Shown piece by piece: positions 35,767-44,639 of a stretch of DNA of 53,585 nucleotides. Numbering within the stretch: position 1 is the stretch's first letter; every line of letters starts with the position of its first letter. The DNA is from Bacteroidales bacterium (GTDB lineage: Bacteria; Bacteroidota; Bacteroidia; Bacteroidales; JAADGE01): NCBI GenBank assembly GCA_021108035.1, contig JAIORQ010000034.1, positions 1 through 53,585 on the forward strand, in the 5' to 3' direction. The position numbers and the translations under genes are program-made. The notes below the pieces were generated by a model, which saw only the letters and a list, made by a program, of their open reading frames with translations, did not search any database and was not told the origin of the DNA.

Positions 35767-36720
35767 ATGTCAAATAAAGAATATATAACAATGAAAGATT
35801 TTATAGAAGGAAGATCGAAAGAATCCGTAAGGAAATCAATCTCCGAAAAAATAAAAGCATTTCAAAAAAACAAAGAAAAAGAAATGAAAAATACACAAAA
35901 TAATACGGATTTCGACTCTGATAAAGCATGGGATTCATTACACAACCGTATTGAAGAAAACGGGCTTTTAAACAAGAGAAAGAAGATCTTTAACATATCA
36001 CCGGCTGTTAAAATTGCAGCATCTGTTATTTTAATTATAGGTTTGTCTTTCTCTGCTTTTCAAATCTTTAATTCAAAAAAATATGTTGAATTTGCTACCC
36101 TTAATGAAATTAAAGAACATAAACTTCCGGATGGTACGATTGTTACATTAAACAAAAATTCAAACTTAAAATATCCGGAATCATTTACAGGTGATATCAG
36201 AGAAATAGATTTTAACGGCGAAGCATTTTTTAAAGTTGCAAGAAACCCTGACAAACCCTTTATCATCAACACAAATGGAGCTGAAGTAAAAGTTTTGGGC
36301 ACATCTTTTAATCTAATATCAAACAACAATGAAAATGTTGTGCTGACAGTAACAACCGGAAAAGTTCAATTAGCAAAAAAATCTGACCCGGATCAAAAAG
36401 TAATATTACTTGCCGGAGATATCGGCACGATAAATAATGATCAAATTTCATCGAATACTAATAATGATGTAAATTATATATCGTGGAAAACCAAAATTCT
36501 GTTCTTTAAACAAGGTGAAACTCTTAAAAAAGTAATTTCAGATTTAAATACAACATATAATGTAAACATAGTGTTTGCAGATGATAAAATCGGAAATGAA
36601 AAAATTAATGAACATCCGTTTGAAAACAAAGAATTATCATTTATATTAGACCTGTTTTGCACTTTGCATAATCTGGAACATAAAACTGTTGGCGAAAAGA
36701 TTATAATTTCAAGAAAATAA
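35767..36720 (+). CDS. FecR-family anti-sigma factor
   Basis: This 317-residue protein has a cytoplasmic N-terminus for sigma binding (about 1-79) and one membrane helix (about 80-97, VKIAASVILIIGLSF). Its periplasmic FecR domain has LPDGTIVTLNKNSNLKYPESF, EIDFNGEAFFKVARNPDKPF and VLGTSFNL. The C-terminal part ends in the STN-like/DUF4974 segment (WKTKILFFKQGETLKKVISDL). It would hold the ECF sigma factor until a signal arrives from an STN-bearing partner, and the next gene carries such an STN domain. Confidence 0.9.
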   Translation: MSNKEYITMKDFIEGRSKESVRKSISEKIKAFQKNKEKEMKNTQNNTDFDSDKAWDSLHNRIEENGLLNKRKKIFNISPAVKIAASVILIIGLSFSAFQIFNSKKYVEFATLNEIKEHKLPDGTIVTLNKNSNLKYPESFTGDIREIDFNGEAFFKVARNPDKPFIINTNGAEVKVLGTSFNLISNNNENVVLTVTTGKVQLAKKSDPDQKVILLAGDIGTINNDQISSNTNNDVNYISWKTKILFFKQGETLKKVISDLNTTYNVNIVFADDKIGNEKINEHPFENKELSFILDLFCTLHNLEHKTVGEKIIISRK

Positions 36721-36737
36721 TTTGATTTTTTTAACTT

Positions 36738-38258
36738 ATGAACAAAGCGGTACTTATTCTGCTGATGGTTATTTACGGATTTAACTTCGGTTATTCCCAA
36801 GAATCAATATTGAATAAACCGATTTCGATTAAAGTTACAGATAAAACCGTTAAAGAGATATTAGATCAAATCAGTAAGGAAACAAATTACTACTTCACTT
36901 ATGATCCGAGTTTGATCTCGGAAAATAAAAAATTAACTTTCGTAAAAAATCAAGTGCCATTAGTTACTATAATTGATGAACTTTTCATCAATACAAAAAC
37001 AGAATACAAACTGCTTGATGATCATATTATTATTTGCAAAAAGAACAGCAATTCAAATATCTTCTGTCAAAAAAAAGATGAAGAACCTTTATTTTTTCAA
37101 ATTTCAGGAAATATTAAAGATGCAAAAACAAAAAAACCTATATCGTTTGTATCCGCAGGAATTATTAATACAACTCTTGGTGTTATTGCAAATGAAAACG
37201 GAGAATTTAATTTAAAGATCCCGGTTGAATACTCTGATTCGATCTTGTATATAGCGCACATAGGATACAAATTTTTTTCAGCCCCTATTAAAAATCTCAA
37301 AAACACTAATAATCAAATAGAACTGACAGAGGATTTTATCTCGATACAGGAAGTTATCATTCGCAATAATGACCCATACTTATTAATTCAATCCGCATTA
37401 AAAAACAAAAAGAAAAACTACTCACAAAAAACACTTATTTTAAATGCATTCTACAGAGAAGCGGTGCTTAAAGGCAGTTCTTTACTTACATTATCCGAAG
37501 CTGTTATTGAAATATTGAAAACACCTTATAAATCAACATTATCAACAGATAAAATAAGAATTGATAAGTCTCGAAAGATAATAAATTCAGAACAAATTGA
37601 TACAGTATTATTGAAACTGAAAGATGGTTTATATTCGGGTTTGAGACTTGATCTCATGAAGAATTCTATTGAATTTATTGATGAAATGAATATGCAACAC
37701 TATGATTATCAAACCGTTGATATGGTGTCTTATAATAATAAAGCTGCACATGTTATTGAATTTTATCAAAAAGAAAACATTACAACTTCATTATATAAAG
37801 GGCGGATATACATTGAAACAGAATCGTATGCTGTTATTGGTGCTGAGTTTGAAATAAATTTTAAAAAAGGGTATAAATCATCTGATTTTGTTGCAAAAAA
37901 ACACAGAAAATTCATTGTAAAGCCTGTTTCGGCAAAATACACAGTACGATACAGACAATCGGACGATCAATATATTTTAAGCCATGTAAGAGCCGATCTT
38001 GAGTTTAAAGTCAGAAAAAAAAGAGATATTTTTTCATCAAAGTATAAAACTTTTTTTGAAACAGTTATATTTAATGCCGATGCAAATAATATTGAAGCAT
38101 TTAATAAAAAAGAGACTTTAAAAAGAAATTTGGTTTTAATTGATAATAATTTTTCCTATGATGCTTCTTTTTGGGAAGATAAAAATTTTATATTGCCTGA
38201 AAAATCTATAGAAGAAGCATTAAAGCAAATAAAAGTTAAACTTGAATACGGAAAATAG
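36738..38258 (+). CDS. STN plus carboxypeptidase-regulatory-like protein without beta-barrel
   Basis: A signal peptide (MNKAVLILLMVIYGFNFGYSQ) is followed by an STN (secretin/TonB short N-terminal) domain (about 25-105, with KEILDQISKETNYYFTYD). A CarboxypepD_reg-like domain (about 122-205) comes next, then the roughly 280-residue domain shared with the 33717 gene (NAFYREA, LSEAVIEILKTPY, LKDG, LSHVRADLEFKVR). STN domains normally sit at the start of TonB-dependent transducers and touch FecR in the periplasm, but here no plug or barrel follows. The gene starts 17 bp after fecR, so sigma, anti-sigma and this protein form one operon. The family is known in Bacteroidota but uncharacterised. Confidence 0.8.
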   Translation: MNKAVLILLMVIYGFNFGYSQESILNKPISIKVTDKTVKEILDQISKETNYYFTYDPSLISENKKLTFVKNQVPLVTIIDELFINTKTEYKLLDDHIIICKKNSNSNIFCQKKDEEPLFFQISGNIKDAKTKKPISFVSAGIINTTLGVIANENGEFNLKIPVEYSDSILYIAHIGYKFFSAPIKNLKNTNNQIELTEDFISIQEVIIRNNDPYLLIQSALKNKKKNYSQKTLILNAFYREAVLKGSSLLTLSEAVIEILKTPYKSTLSTDKIRIDKSRKIINSEQIDTVLLKLKDGLYSGLRLDLMKNSIEFIDEMNMQHYDYQTVDMVSYNNKAAHVIEFYQKENITTSLYKGRIYIETESYAVIGAEFEINFKKGYKSSDFVAKKHRKFIVKPVSAKYTVRYRQSDDQYILSHVRADLEFKVRKKRDIFSSKYKTFFETVIFNADANNIEAFNKKETLKRNLVLIDNNFSYDASFWEDKNFILPEKSIEEALKQIKVKLEYGK

Positions 38259-38387
38259 AATAGGTTTTTGCGAAATTTTTCCCGGTCAAAAAAATCGTTT
38301 TATATACAGATTGAAAAAGATTTTCAAAAACAAATATTCAACAGTCTTGCCGAATACGGACTTAAAAACTATTGGCAAGCTCTATCT

Positions 38388-38523
38388 TGCATTATTCACA
38401 AAAACCGTTAAAACGGTTATAATCAATATTTTGATTTCAACCCACGACTTAAGTCGTGGGTTAATATAACGGACTAAAACTCAACCGTTTTAACGGTTTA
38501 TAAATAAATTCATGAATAATGCA
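38388..38523. repeat. 136-bp MITE-like element with nested palindromes
   Basis: Terminal inverted repeats TGCATTATTCA (38388-38398) and TGAATAATGCA (38513-38523) are perfect. Inside lie AACCGTTAAAACGGTT (38403-38418) and its counterpart AACCGTTTTAACGGTT (38483-38498). The centre is a perfect 24-bp palindrome (38439-38462, AACCCACGACTT and its mirror). No ORF fits. The rest of the gap 38259-38656 has a CTTGCC/GGCAAG stem near 38345-38379 and otherwise nothing. Confidence 0.85.
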
Positions 38524-38656
38524 GTCCCCCTAAAAATCCGTTTTTTTCTTATAGAAAGAATACATTTTTGGAGACAGCTAAATGTTAAAATATGTTAATT
38601 TTAAAATCATAAAACCCTTATAATAAGAAACATAATATCTCTATGTAGAAAGAAGG

Positions 38657-39241
38657 CTATAAATCATCAATTACAGGTTCTTTTTTTATTCCCACCAATA
38701 CACTGCTCCAATTACTTGCTTTCCAAATTCCTTTGTCGTTTTTTTTCAAAGTAATCGGCCTTGCAGAATCAGCTCCGGAACAAAACACAAAAATTTTATA
38801 AAGTCCTTTTGCCGGATCACCGCTGTACGGGTTACTTTTATATTTATATTCAAAAGGTGTTTTAACCGAATATCCGTTTTCAGGACTTGAACTTTGTATA
38901 TAAGAATTAGGAATTTTCTTATTATTTCCCATTTGTCTTTCAATTAATTGCATACTTGATTTTCCTAATGAAAAACCTTTGTAAGTATCACCGGCTTGCA
39001 GACTCCCTCTGTCAGCGGCTATAACTAATAATTGATTTCCTAATTCCGGGTTTTCTACATATGTTTTTAATGCAATTAAAAAAACAGTTGCTCCGCCTTC
39101 GGGTGTTGTCGCAATATTGTTTCTTAATTCTATAAACTCATCAACAGTAGAGGGAAGCTTATCAACCTTAACAGTTTGAGCATTAACAACAGCCGCAAAG
39201 AATATAATTGCGAATAAAAAAAATAATCGTTTCATATTCAT
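38657..39241 (-). CDS. Secreted DUF6935-like protein
   Basis: A signal peptide (MNMKRLFFLFAIIFFAAVVNAQ) precedes about 170 residues with LPSTVDEFIELRNNIATTPEGGA early and FVFCSGADSARPITLKKNDKG then WKASNWSSVLVGI at the end. The pattern recalls the Bacteroidota DUF6935 family, recognised from memory and not certain. No catalytic motif is visible and the role is unknown. The gene stands alone, beside the MITE-like element. Confidence 0.65.
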   Translation of the reverse strand: MNMKRLFFLFAIIFFAAVVNAQTVKVDKLPSTVDEFIELRNNIATTPEGGATVFLIALKTYVENPELGNQLLVIAADRGSLQAGDTYKGFSLGKSSMQLIERQMGNNKKIPNSYIQSSSPENGYSVKTPFEYKYKSNPYSGDPAKGLYKIFVFCSGADSARPITLKKNDKGIWKASNWSSVLVGIKKEPVIDDL

Positions 39242-39277
39242 AATATTAAATTTTAGTGTTCAAACTATAAATTTAAG

Positions 39278-39285
39278 TATATTTG
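39278..39285 (+). promoter_or_regulatory. Promoter -7 box TATATTTG
   Basis: This is an exact TAnnTTTG match 63 bp before the ATG of the T9SS cargo gene at 39349. Confidence 0.5.
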
Positions 39286-39348
39286 TACTAATAAAAAAAC
39301 TTAATAATTTTTTAACTTATCATTAATTAATTTGAAATTATCCGGATT

Positions 39349-40800
39349 ATGAAAGAACTATTGATCTCATTTGTTATACTTGTTTTCTCTTTAAACCAAA
39401 TACAAGCCCAAAACTGGCAACCAATAAATAAGCTTGATAAATACAACTGGCAAATTGATACAGCAGATTTTATTACTAATACGATTTGGGCTGATTCCGT
39501 TGAAATTATTGAAGAAGATTCCGTTTTTTATTTGAACCGCATAATGACAGATTGTGATACCTGTTCAAATAATGAAAATGATTATTATGCCTTAAAAAAT
39601 CAACCGCAATTTTTGATGAGAAAAATGATAAAAGAATCAGACAGTACATACATCTTTCAGGATACAGTTGAGTTTATAATAAAACCATTATTACATTTCG
39701 GCGAACAATGGACTTTCGATTCTGAAAACAACATCCAAGCAGTTGTTTCTTTTGAAGGAGAAGATGAGATTTTCGGTTCAACTGATTCTGTTAAAAATAT
39801 TAACTTGTCGAACGGCAAATCCTTTATTATATCAAAGAATTTCGGCATATTACAATTTCCCTTTAACAATGATATTAATTATAATCTGACCGGAATAGAA
39901 GGTAGCAGAGAAATTGGTGAGCAAGTCCCGAATTTTTGGAATTTCTTTGATTATGATGTGGGGGATATTTTTCAAAGATCCGAATATGCCGGTGAAAATT
40001 TGGATTCTTATGATGATATTTATAAATATGAAATTATTTCAAAAAATAAATATCAAGATTCCGTAATTTATCAAGTTGAAGGATGGCATATGAGTTTAGT
40101 TACTTTAGATGCAATGTACACAGATACAAGTTGTTCAAGATTCAACAGATCAGAAAAATATATTGATTCTGCAAATCATTTTACAAATCATTATAATCAT
40201 GAACTGATTAATATTAAAAATTGCTTTGATGAAAACTCACCAATTTTTGAAGATGTTTATAATAAATTAATTATCAGCAAAATTGATGGATTACATGCAA
40301 AAGAGGTAGGCGGCAGAGAAAATGATTATCCGTATGAAAATTATTTGCCCTCATCTGAGCACCCTGATTTATTAGAAAGAAATGCAAACGATATAATATT
40401 TTTATCATACAGAACAATTACCGGACTTTTGTCGTCTCTAATTCAGAATATGGCGTGGGAAGGAAAAGCTTTCCACGGATACATCCACAACGGAGATACA
40501 ATAGGTTTTGTTTATCCTGATGAATTCTTTGAGCAATATTCCGACATTAATAGATTATCAGAAAATAAAATCAACATATATCCTAATCCGGCAAATGATA
40601 TAATTTATATTGATTTTTTACCCTCTGACATTGAAGATGCTCAAGTATCATTTTATGATATTACGGGAAAAGAAGTATTGTCAAAACAATTTAACATTAA
40701 CGAAAAAAAGATTGATATTTCAGAATTAAAATCGGGGGTTTACTTTATAAAAATTAATACAGAAAACCAAATTTATATAAGCAAATTAATTAAAAACTAA
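39349..40800 (+). CDS. Secreted T9SS cargo protein with C-terminal sorting domain
   Basis: A signal peptide (MKELLISFVILVFSLNQIQAQ) is followed by about 380 residues without a recognised domain, rich in Asp, Tyr and Asn, with a CDTC pair near residue 65. The C-terminal type A sorting tail starts INIYPNPANDIIYIDF, contains FYDITGKEVLSKQF and ends with ISELKSGVYFIKI. The tail marks type IX export and surface anchoring. The stop overlaps the end of the convergent pnuC-like gene by 4 bp, with both frames running into a CTTTGCGTC repeat. Confidence 0.85.
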   Translation: MKELLISFVILVFSLNQIQAQNWQPINKLDKYNWQIDTADFITNTIWADSVEIIEEDSVFYLNRIMTDCDTCSNNENDYYALKNQPQFLMRKMIKESDSTYIFQDTVEFIIKPLLHFGEQWTFDSENNIQAVVSFEGEDEIFGSTDSVKNINLSNGKSFIISKNFGILQFPFNNDINYNLTGIEGSREIGEQVPNFWNFFDYDVGDIFQRSEYAGENLDSYDDIYKYEIISKNKYQDSVIYQVEGWHMSLVTLDAMYTDTSCSRFNRSEKYIDSANHFTNHYNHELINIKNCFDENSPIFEDVYNKLIISKIDGLHAKEVGGRENDYPYENYLPSSEHPDLLERNANDIIFLSYRTITGLLSSLIQNMAWEGKAFHGYIHNGDTIGFVYPDEFFEQYSDINRLSENKINIYPNPANDIIYIDFLPSDIEDAQVSFYDITGKEVLSKQFNINEKKIDISELKSGVYFIKINTENQIYISKLIKN

Positions 40801-41534
40801 ACTTTGCGTCTTTGCGTCTTTGTGTGAGACAAATTATACTTCTTCCGCCATTCAATATATCCCCAAATCGCTAAAACTAAAAAAATTGAATATTGTATCC
40901 CAGTAAAACCATATCCTTTAACAAAATACAAAGGAATTGAAACAATATTCCCGACAATCCAAAGTGTCCAGTTTTCAATTTTTTTATTTGCCATAAGCCA
41001 CATTGCAGCAAAAAATACACCTGTTGTAAATGTATCTAAAAACGGTGTTGCTGTTCTGAAATCTTCAAGGTTTCCTGAACTTAATTTTGATATTGCATAG
41101 TTTACACTTTCACCGAAATTAAGATTATTCGGCATTACATTATAATAACGATATACAATAATTACAAAAATTGAAGTAAAAATAAATATTCCTGTCGCTT
41201 TCAGCCAATCTTTTTTATTTGAATATGTTATAGGTATATGATGTTTATCGTCATCAATGATTTTACTCCACATATACCATCCGTAAATACTCATCCCGGT
41301 ATAATAGACATTAATGATCAAATCACCGTACAAGCTCCATTGAGATAACAAATATACATATAATCCCGTGCTGATTATACCGGTTGGGAAAACTAAAATA
41401 TTCTCTTTTTTAGCAAAAAATACACTGATAACACCAAAAAGTGCAGCAATAAATTCTAATGAAATGTTTAGAATTGTTGCGTCCTGATACGGCTCCAATA
41501 AGAACTCAAACAAATTGACACTTCCTAATATCAT
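40797..41534 (-). CDS. PnuC-family vitamin transporter (thiamine, PnuT-type, suspected)
   Basis: This polytopic protein of 245 residues with about seven membrane segments has the PnuC signatures YYTGMSIYGWYMW and NWTLWIVGNIVSIPLYF. PnuC proteins carry nicotinamide riboside by facilitated diffusion, and related PnuT proteins carry thiamine in Bacteroidota. The upstream gene, overlapping by 4 bp (41531-41534), encodes a small thiamine-binding-like protein, which favours thiamine. No NadR or TPP riboswitch is visible nearby, so the substrate is inferred. The last residues (SHTKTQRRKV) are encoded by a GACGCAAAGAC dispersed repeat and look like a recent extension. Confidence 0.85.
   Translation of the reverse strand: MILGSVNLFEFLLEPYQDATILNISLEFIAALFGVISVFFAKKENILVFPTGIISTGLYVYLLSQWSLYGDLIINVYYTGMSIYGWYMWSKIIDDDKHHIPITYSNKKDWLKATGIFIFTSIFVIIVYRYYNVMPNNLNFGESVNYAISKLSSGNLEDFRTATPFLDTFTTGVFFAAMWLMANKKIENWTLWIVGNIVSIPLYFVKGYGFTGIQYSIFLVLAIWGYIEWRKKYNLSHTKTQRRKV
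40801..40832. repeat. CTTTGCGTC tandem repeat at the pnuC 3' end
   Basis: CTTTGCGTC occurs twice in tandem, followed by TTTGTGTGAGAC. This word is widespread between genes of Bacteroidota. Here it encodes the C-terminal tail of the PnuC-family protein on the minus strand and abuts the T9SS gene stop. Confidence 0.65.
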
Positions 41535-41773
41535 TGCAAATCAGAGTTTACTATTTTCAAAATAAATACTGAAGACGGAATTTCAAAACTCTTTTTAATT
41601 TCTTTTGTCAAAATTTGCATCACGTCATCATATTCACCAAATATTTGCGTACTCATTCCGTTTCTTGAGATTTCAAGTTCTTTATAATCTTGCAAACGAT
41701 GAATAAAATCTAAAATCGGTTGAACAAATTCAACATTTAAGGGATAATAACTGATATCAATTGAAATATTCAT
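41531..41773 (-). CDS. Small thiamine-binding-like protein (YqgV/UPF0045, MTH1187 fold)
   Basis: This 80-residue ferredoxin-like alpha/beta protein begins with a beta strand (NISIDISYYPL). A helix (VQPILDFIHRLQDY), the strand/turn ISRNGMSTQIFGEYDDVMQILTKEIKKSF and a final strand (SVFILKIVNS) follow. The GMSTQIFGEYDDVM segment resembles the GT(T/I)IEGEWDEV pattern of the UPF0045/thiamine-binding family. It overlaps the PnuC-family gene by 4 bp, so the two are translationally coupled. Ligand binding is inferred from fold and context. Confidence 0.65.
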   Translation of the reverse strand: MNISIDISYYPLNVEFVQPILDFIHRLQDYKELEISRNGMSTQIFGEYDDVMQILTKEIKKSFEIPSSVFILKIVNSDLQ

Positions 41774-41902
41774 AACATTCTATTTATTTAGAACTACAAA
41801 ATTAAAAAAATACAATTGCATTTTTATAAAAGAAAATTAATATTTTTATAGTATTTGTGATTTTTAAATATTTTTTTCGACTAATAAGACAAGACAAATT
41901 GA

Positions 41903-42376
41903 ATGAAAAACAAAAATAATTTTATTGAGATAATAAGTGAAAATGAAAAGATCATTCTTAAAATTACTTCATTTTATACAGATAATAAACAAGATGCTGA
42001 AGATTTGTATCAAGAAACGGTTTTGAATCTTTGGAAAGCATTTAAAAATTTCAAAAATCGATCCAAAATAAGTACTTGGATTTATCGCATCGCTTTAAAT
42101 ACTGCTGTAACACAAATAAGAAAAAACAAAAAGCAGCCACAGCAAATAACTCTTAATGAGCAAATTCAAGAAATAAATATTGAAAAACATAATAATTTAC
42201 TTGATAAACTTCACAAACAAATACGAAAACTTAATGAACTTGAAAAAGCTCTGATACTATTATATCTTGAGAATAAAAATTACGAAACTATTTCAGAAAT
42301 AACCGGTTTATCTGAAACAAATGTCGCGACAAGAATATCACGTATTAAACAAAAATTAAAAACCAATTTAAAATAA
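41903..42376 (+). CDS. ECF RNA polymerase sigma factor
   Basis: This short sigma factor (157 residues) has region 2 (DAEDLYQETVLNLWKAFKNF, then STWIYRIALNTAV) and region 4 (ELEKALILLYLENKNYETISE, then SETNVATRISRIKQKL). It is followed 6 bp later by a membrane protein that is probably its anti-sigma partner. It is a different ECF group from the FecI-like factor at 35152. Confidence 0.9.
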   Translation: MKNKNNFIEIISENEKIILKITSFYTDNKQDAEDLYQETVLNLWKAFKNFKNRSKISTWIYRIALNTAVTQIRKNKKQPQQITLNEQIQEINIEKHNNLLDKLHKQIRKLNELEKALILLYLENKNYETISEITGLSETNVATRISRIKQKLKTNLK

Positions 42377-42382
42377 AAAATT

Positions 42383-42982
42383 ATGGATATAGAAGAAATC
42401 AAAAAAAACTGGTCTCAAATAAATGATGAGTTAGAAAAACAAAAAAAATTCAATACCGAAATTTTCACACAAATAACAAAAGATAAAGCGAAAAACAGCC
42501 TAAGAAAGATACTTAATTATGAAATTGCAGGTGGGATTGTTTTAGTCATATTAATCGTGTTTATTGCATTAAGATATAATATGTTAGATACAAGCATTTC
42601 ATTTGCAAGCGGTATTATTGCTGTTGTTATCTCGCTTTTTTCATTAATATTATCAGTAATACTTATGAATAAAATTATGAAAGTTAAATTCTATGAAAAA
42701 CCGCTTGTAGAAACAATAAAAGACATTTCAAATCTGAAAATATATTATTACAAGTATAAGATTGCAACGTGGATAAACGCTGTAATCCTTGCATTTAGTT
42801 TTATTCCTGTATTTATAAAAATAGTACATCACAAAAACATATTTGAGCATTTTTCATATTACATTATTCCGATAAGCATAGGTTTAACAATAGGAATAGT
42901 TATAGCTTACTTTATATTTAAACGTTTGTACGAATTTAATTTAAGCAAAGTTGAAAATTTATTAAAAGATCTTGAAGAATAA
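42383..42982 (+). CDS. Membrane protein, putative anti-sigma factor
   Basis: This 199-residue protein has a charged cytoplasmic N-terminus (MDIEEIKKNWSQINDELEKQ) and four membrane segments (about 50-66, 75-95, 130-148 and 157-178). The N-terminal segment resembles the sigma-binding part of Bacteroidota anti-sigma membrane proteins found after ECF genes. It lacks a zinc-binding HxxxCxxC motif. Its role is inferred from the 6-bp spacing to the sigma gene. A clear terminator follows. Confidence 0.7.
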   Translation: MDIEEIKKNWSQINDELEKQKKFNTEIFTQITKDKAKNSLRKILNYEIAGGIVLVILIVFIALRYNMLDTSISFASGIIAVVISLFSLILSVILMNKIMKVKFYEKPLVETIKDISNLKIYYYKYKIATWINAVILAFSFIPVFIKIVHHKNIFEHFSYYIIPISIGLTIGIVIAYFIFKRLYEFNLSKVENLLKDLEE

Positions 42983-43022
42983 GTAAGAAACGAACAGTTC
43001 TAATTTTATAACTTCTAAGTAA

Positions 43023-43060
43023 CTTCGGAATAATTTTAAATTGATTCCGGAGTTTTTTTT
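43023..43060 (+). terminator. Terminator after the ECF sigma / membrane protein operon
   Basis: CTTCGGAAT (43023-43031) pairs with ATTCCGGAG (43044-43052) at 8 of 9 positions plus a G-U pair, and is followed by eight T residues. Confidence 0.85.
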
Positions 43061-43080
43061 GACTTTTTGCGGAAAACATA

Positions 43081-43088
43081 TATCTTTG
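43081..43088 (+). promoter_or_regulatory. Promoter -7 box TATCTTTG for the aldehyde dehydrogenase
   Basis: This is an exact TAnnTTTG match 10 bp upstream of the ATG at 43099, so the leader would be only a few bases long. The preceding terminator supports a separate transcript. Confidence 0.5.
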
Positions 43089-43098
43089 AAATAAAAAC

Positions 43099-44484
43099 AT
43101 GAACGACCAAAATATGACACCGCAAAATATGCTTGCAGCTCAAAAGGAATTTTTCTTATCAGGTCAAACAAAGCCTTTAAAATTCAGAATAAAGCAACTG
43201 AAAAAGATAAAATCTGCTCTGATTAAGAATGAAGAATATTTTTATGAAGCCATTTATAAAGATTTCGGCAAATCTAAATTTGAAACTTATGCCACAGAAT
43301 TATCACCCGTTTATTCTGAACTAAACTTGTCAATAAAAAAACTTTCACAATGGGTTAAGCCTGAAAAAAAGAAAACCAATTTAGCAAACTTTCCCGGTAA
43401 AAGTTATATTATTCCTGAACCCCTTGGAAGCGTTCTTGTTATCGGAGCATGGAACTATCCCTATCAGCTTTCTCTAATTCCCTTAATTTCAGCAATAACA
43501 GCCGGAAATACAGTTGTCTTAAAACCGAGTGAATTATCTTTTAATGCTTCTTCAATAATTGCAAAAATATTAAACAGAGTATTTATCCCCGAAATTATTC
43601 GAGTAGTTGTAGGTGGTGTTAAAGAAACTAAGGAACTGTTGGATTTGAAATTTGATAAAATATTTTTTACGGGAAGTGTACCGATAGGAAAAATTGTTTA
43701 TCAGGCAGCAGCAAAACATCTGACACCTGTTACTTTGGAACTCGGCGGAAAAAGTCCGACATTCGTATTAGCTGATGCAAAAATTAAAATGACAGCCAAA
43801 CGAATTGTTTGGGGAAAATTTTTGAATGCAGGACAAACTTGTGTGGCTACAGATTATATTTTGGTTGATAAAAAGATTGAGAAAAAACTGTTAGAAGAAA
43901 TTAAAAAACAGATCAGCATACAATTTCCGAATTTTGAAAACATTCCGGAAAATTATGTTCAAATTATAAATGAACGAAATTTTGACCGATTGTTAAATTT
44001 AATAAATCCTGAAAAAGTCTATGTCGGGGGAACTTACGACAAGGCAAAACGCTTGATTCATCCTACAGTTTTGCATAATATTACTTTTGAAGATACTGCC
44101 ATGGACGATGAAATTTTCGGTCCGATTCTTCCCGTTATTGCATATGATAATTTGGATGATGCCATACATGAAGTTAAGAAACGTCCCAAACCTTTGGCTC
44201 TGTATATTTTCTCTTCTCATAAAAAAAGTATAAAAAAAATACATAAAGAAATTTCATTCGGCGGCGGTGCAGTTAATGATACCATAATGCATTTAACCAA
44301 CCATAACTTATCTTTCGGAGGAACAGGTTCAAGCGGCATAGGAAATTATCACGGATATGCAGGTTTTCAAGCCTTTTCACACTTTAAAAGTATTTTGAAA
44401 AAGCCGTTTTGGTTTGAACCGAAGTTGAAATATGCTCCTTATACCGGAAAAAAATTGAAGTGGTTGAAAAGGTTAATGGGTTAA
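43099..44484 (+). CDS. NAD(P)-dependent aldehyde dehydrogenase (class 3-like)
   Basis: This soluble enzyme oxidises aldehydes to acids. The catalytic Cys248 is in FLNAGQTCVATDYIL and the general base Glu214 in VTLELGGKSPTF. The coenzyme-binding FFTGSVPIG lies near 189-197, and LGSVLVIGAWNYP near 109-121 marks the fold. The 461-residue length fits the class 3 ALDH group with a shortened N-terminus. The C-terminus (KLKWLKRLMG) is basic. It is a lone gene with its own promoter; the substrate is unknown. Confidence 0.92.
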   Translation: MNDQNMTPQNMLAAQKEFFLSGQTKPLKFRIKQLKKIKSALIKNEEYFYEAIYKDFGKSKFETYATELSPVYSELNLSIKKLSQWVKPEKKKTNLANFPGKSYIIPEPLGSVLVIGAWNYPYQLSLIPLISAITAGNTVVLKPSELSFNASSIIAKILNRVFIPEIIRVVVGGVKETKELLDLKFDKIFFTGSVPIGKIVYQAAAKHLTPVTLELGGKSPTFVLADAKIKMTAKRIVWGKFLNAGQTCVATDYILVDKKIEKKLLEEIKKQISIQFPNFENIPENYVQIINERNFDRLLNLINPEKVYVGGTYDKAKRLIHPTVLHNITFEDTAMDDEIFGPILPVIAYDNLDDAIHEVKKRPKPLALYIFSSHKKSIKKIHKEISFGGGAVNDTIMHLTNHNLSFGGTGSSGIGNYHGYAGFQAFSHFKSILKKPFWFEPKLKYAPYTGKKLKWLKRLMG

Positions 44485-44576
44485 TGAATTTTTTTGCAGA
44501 AGTTGATGGTTTTAACCTAAAAATGAACGACTTCTTATTTTGGAAGAAACAATCTTAATCAACAAATACAATAAAA

Positions 44577-44608
44577 TTGGAAAAAATTAATTATTTTCGT
44601 AAGTTTGT
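44577..44608 (+). promoter_or_regulatory. Promoter of the restriction-modification operon
   Basis: TTG (44577-44579) and TAAGTTTG (44601-44608) are separated by 21 bp, fitting a Bacteroidota -33/-7 pair, 31 bp before the methylase ATG. Confidence 0.55.
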
Positions 44609-44639
44609 ATATTAGACTTTACACTTACTTATCTGTAAA

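Noticed and set aside
38242-38469. 75-codon frame overlapping the end of the STN gene
   Set aside because: It runs into the MITE-like palindrome and has no supporting features.
41774-41902. TPP riboswitch upstream of the thiamine-binding-like/PnuC genes
   Set aside because: No CUGAGA-type core or paired THI-box arms were found in this short AT-rich stretch.
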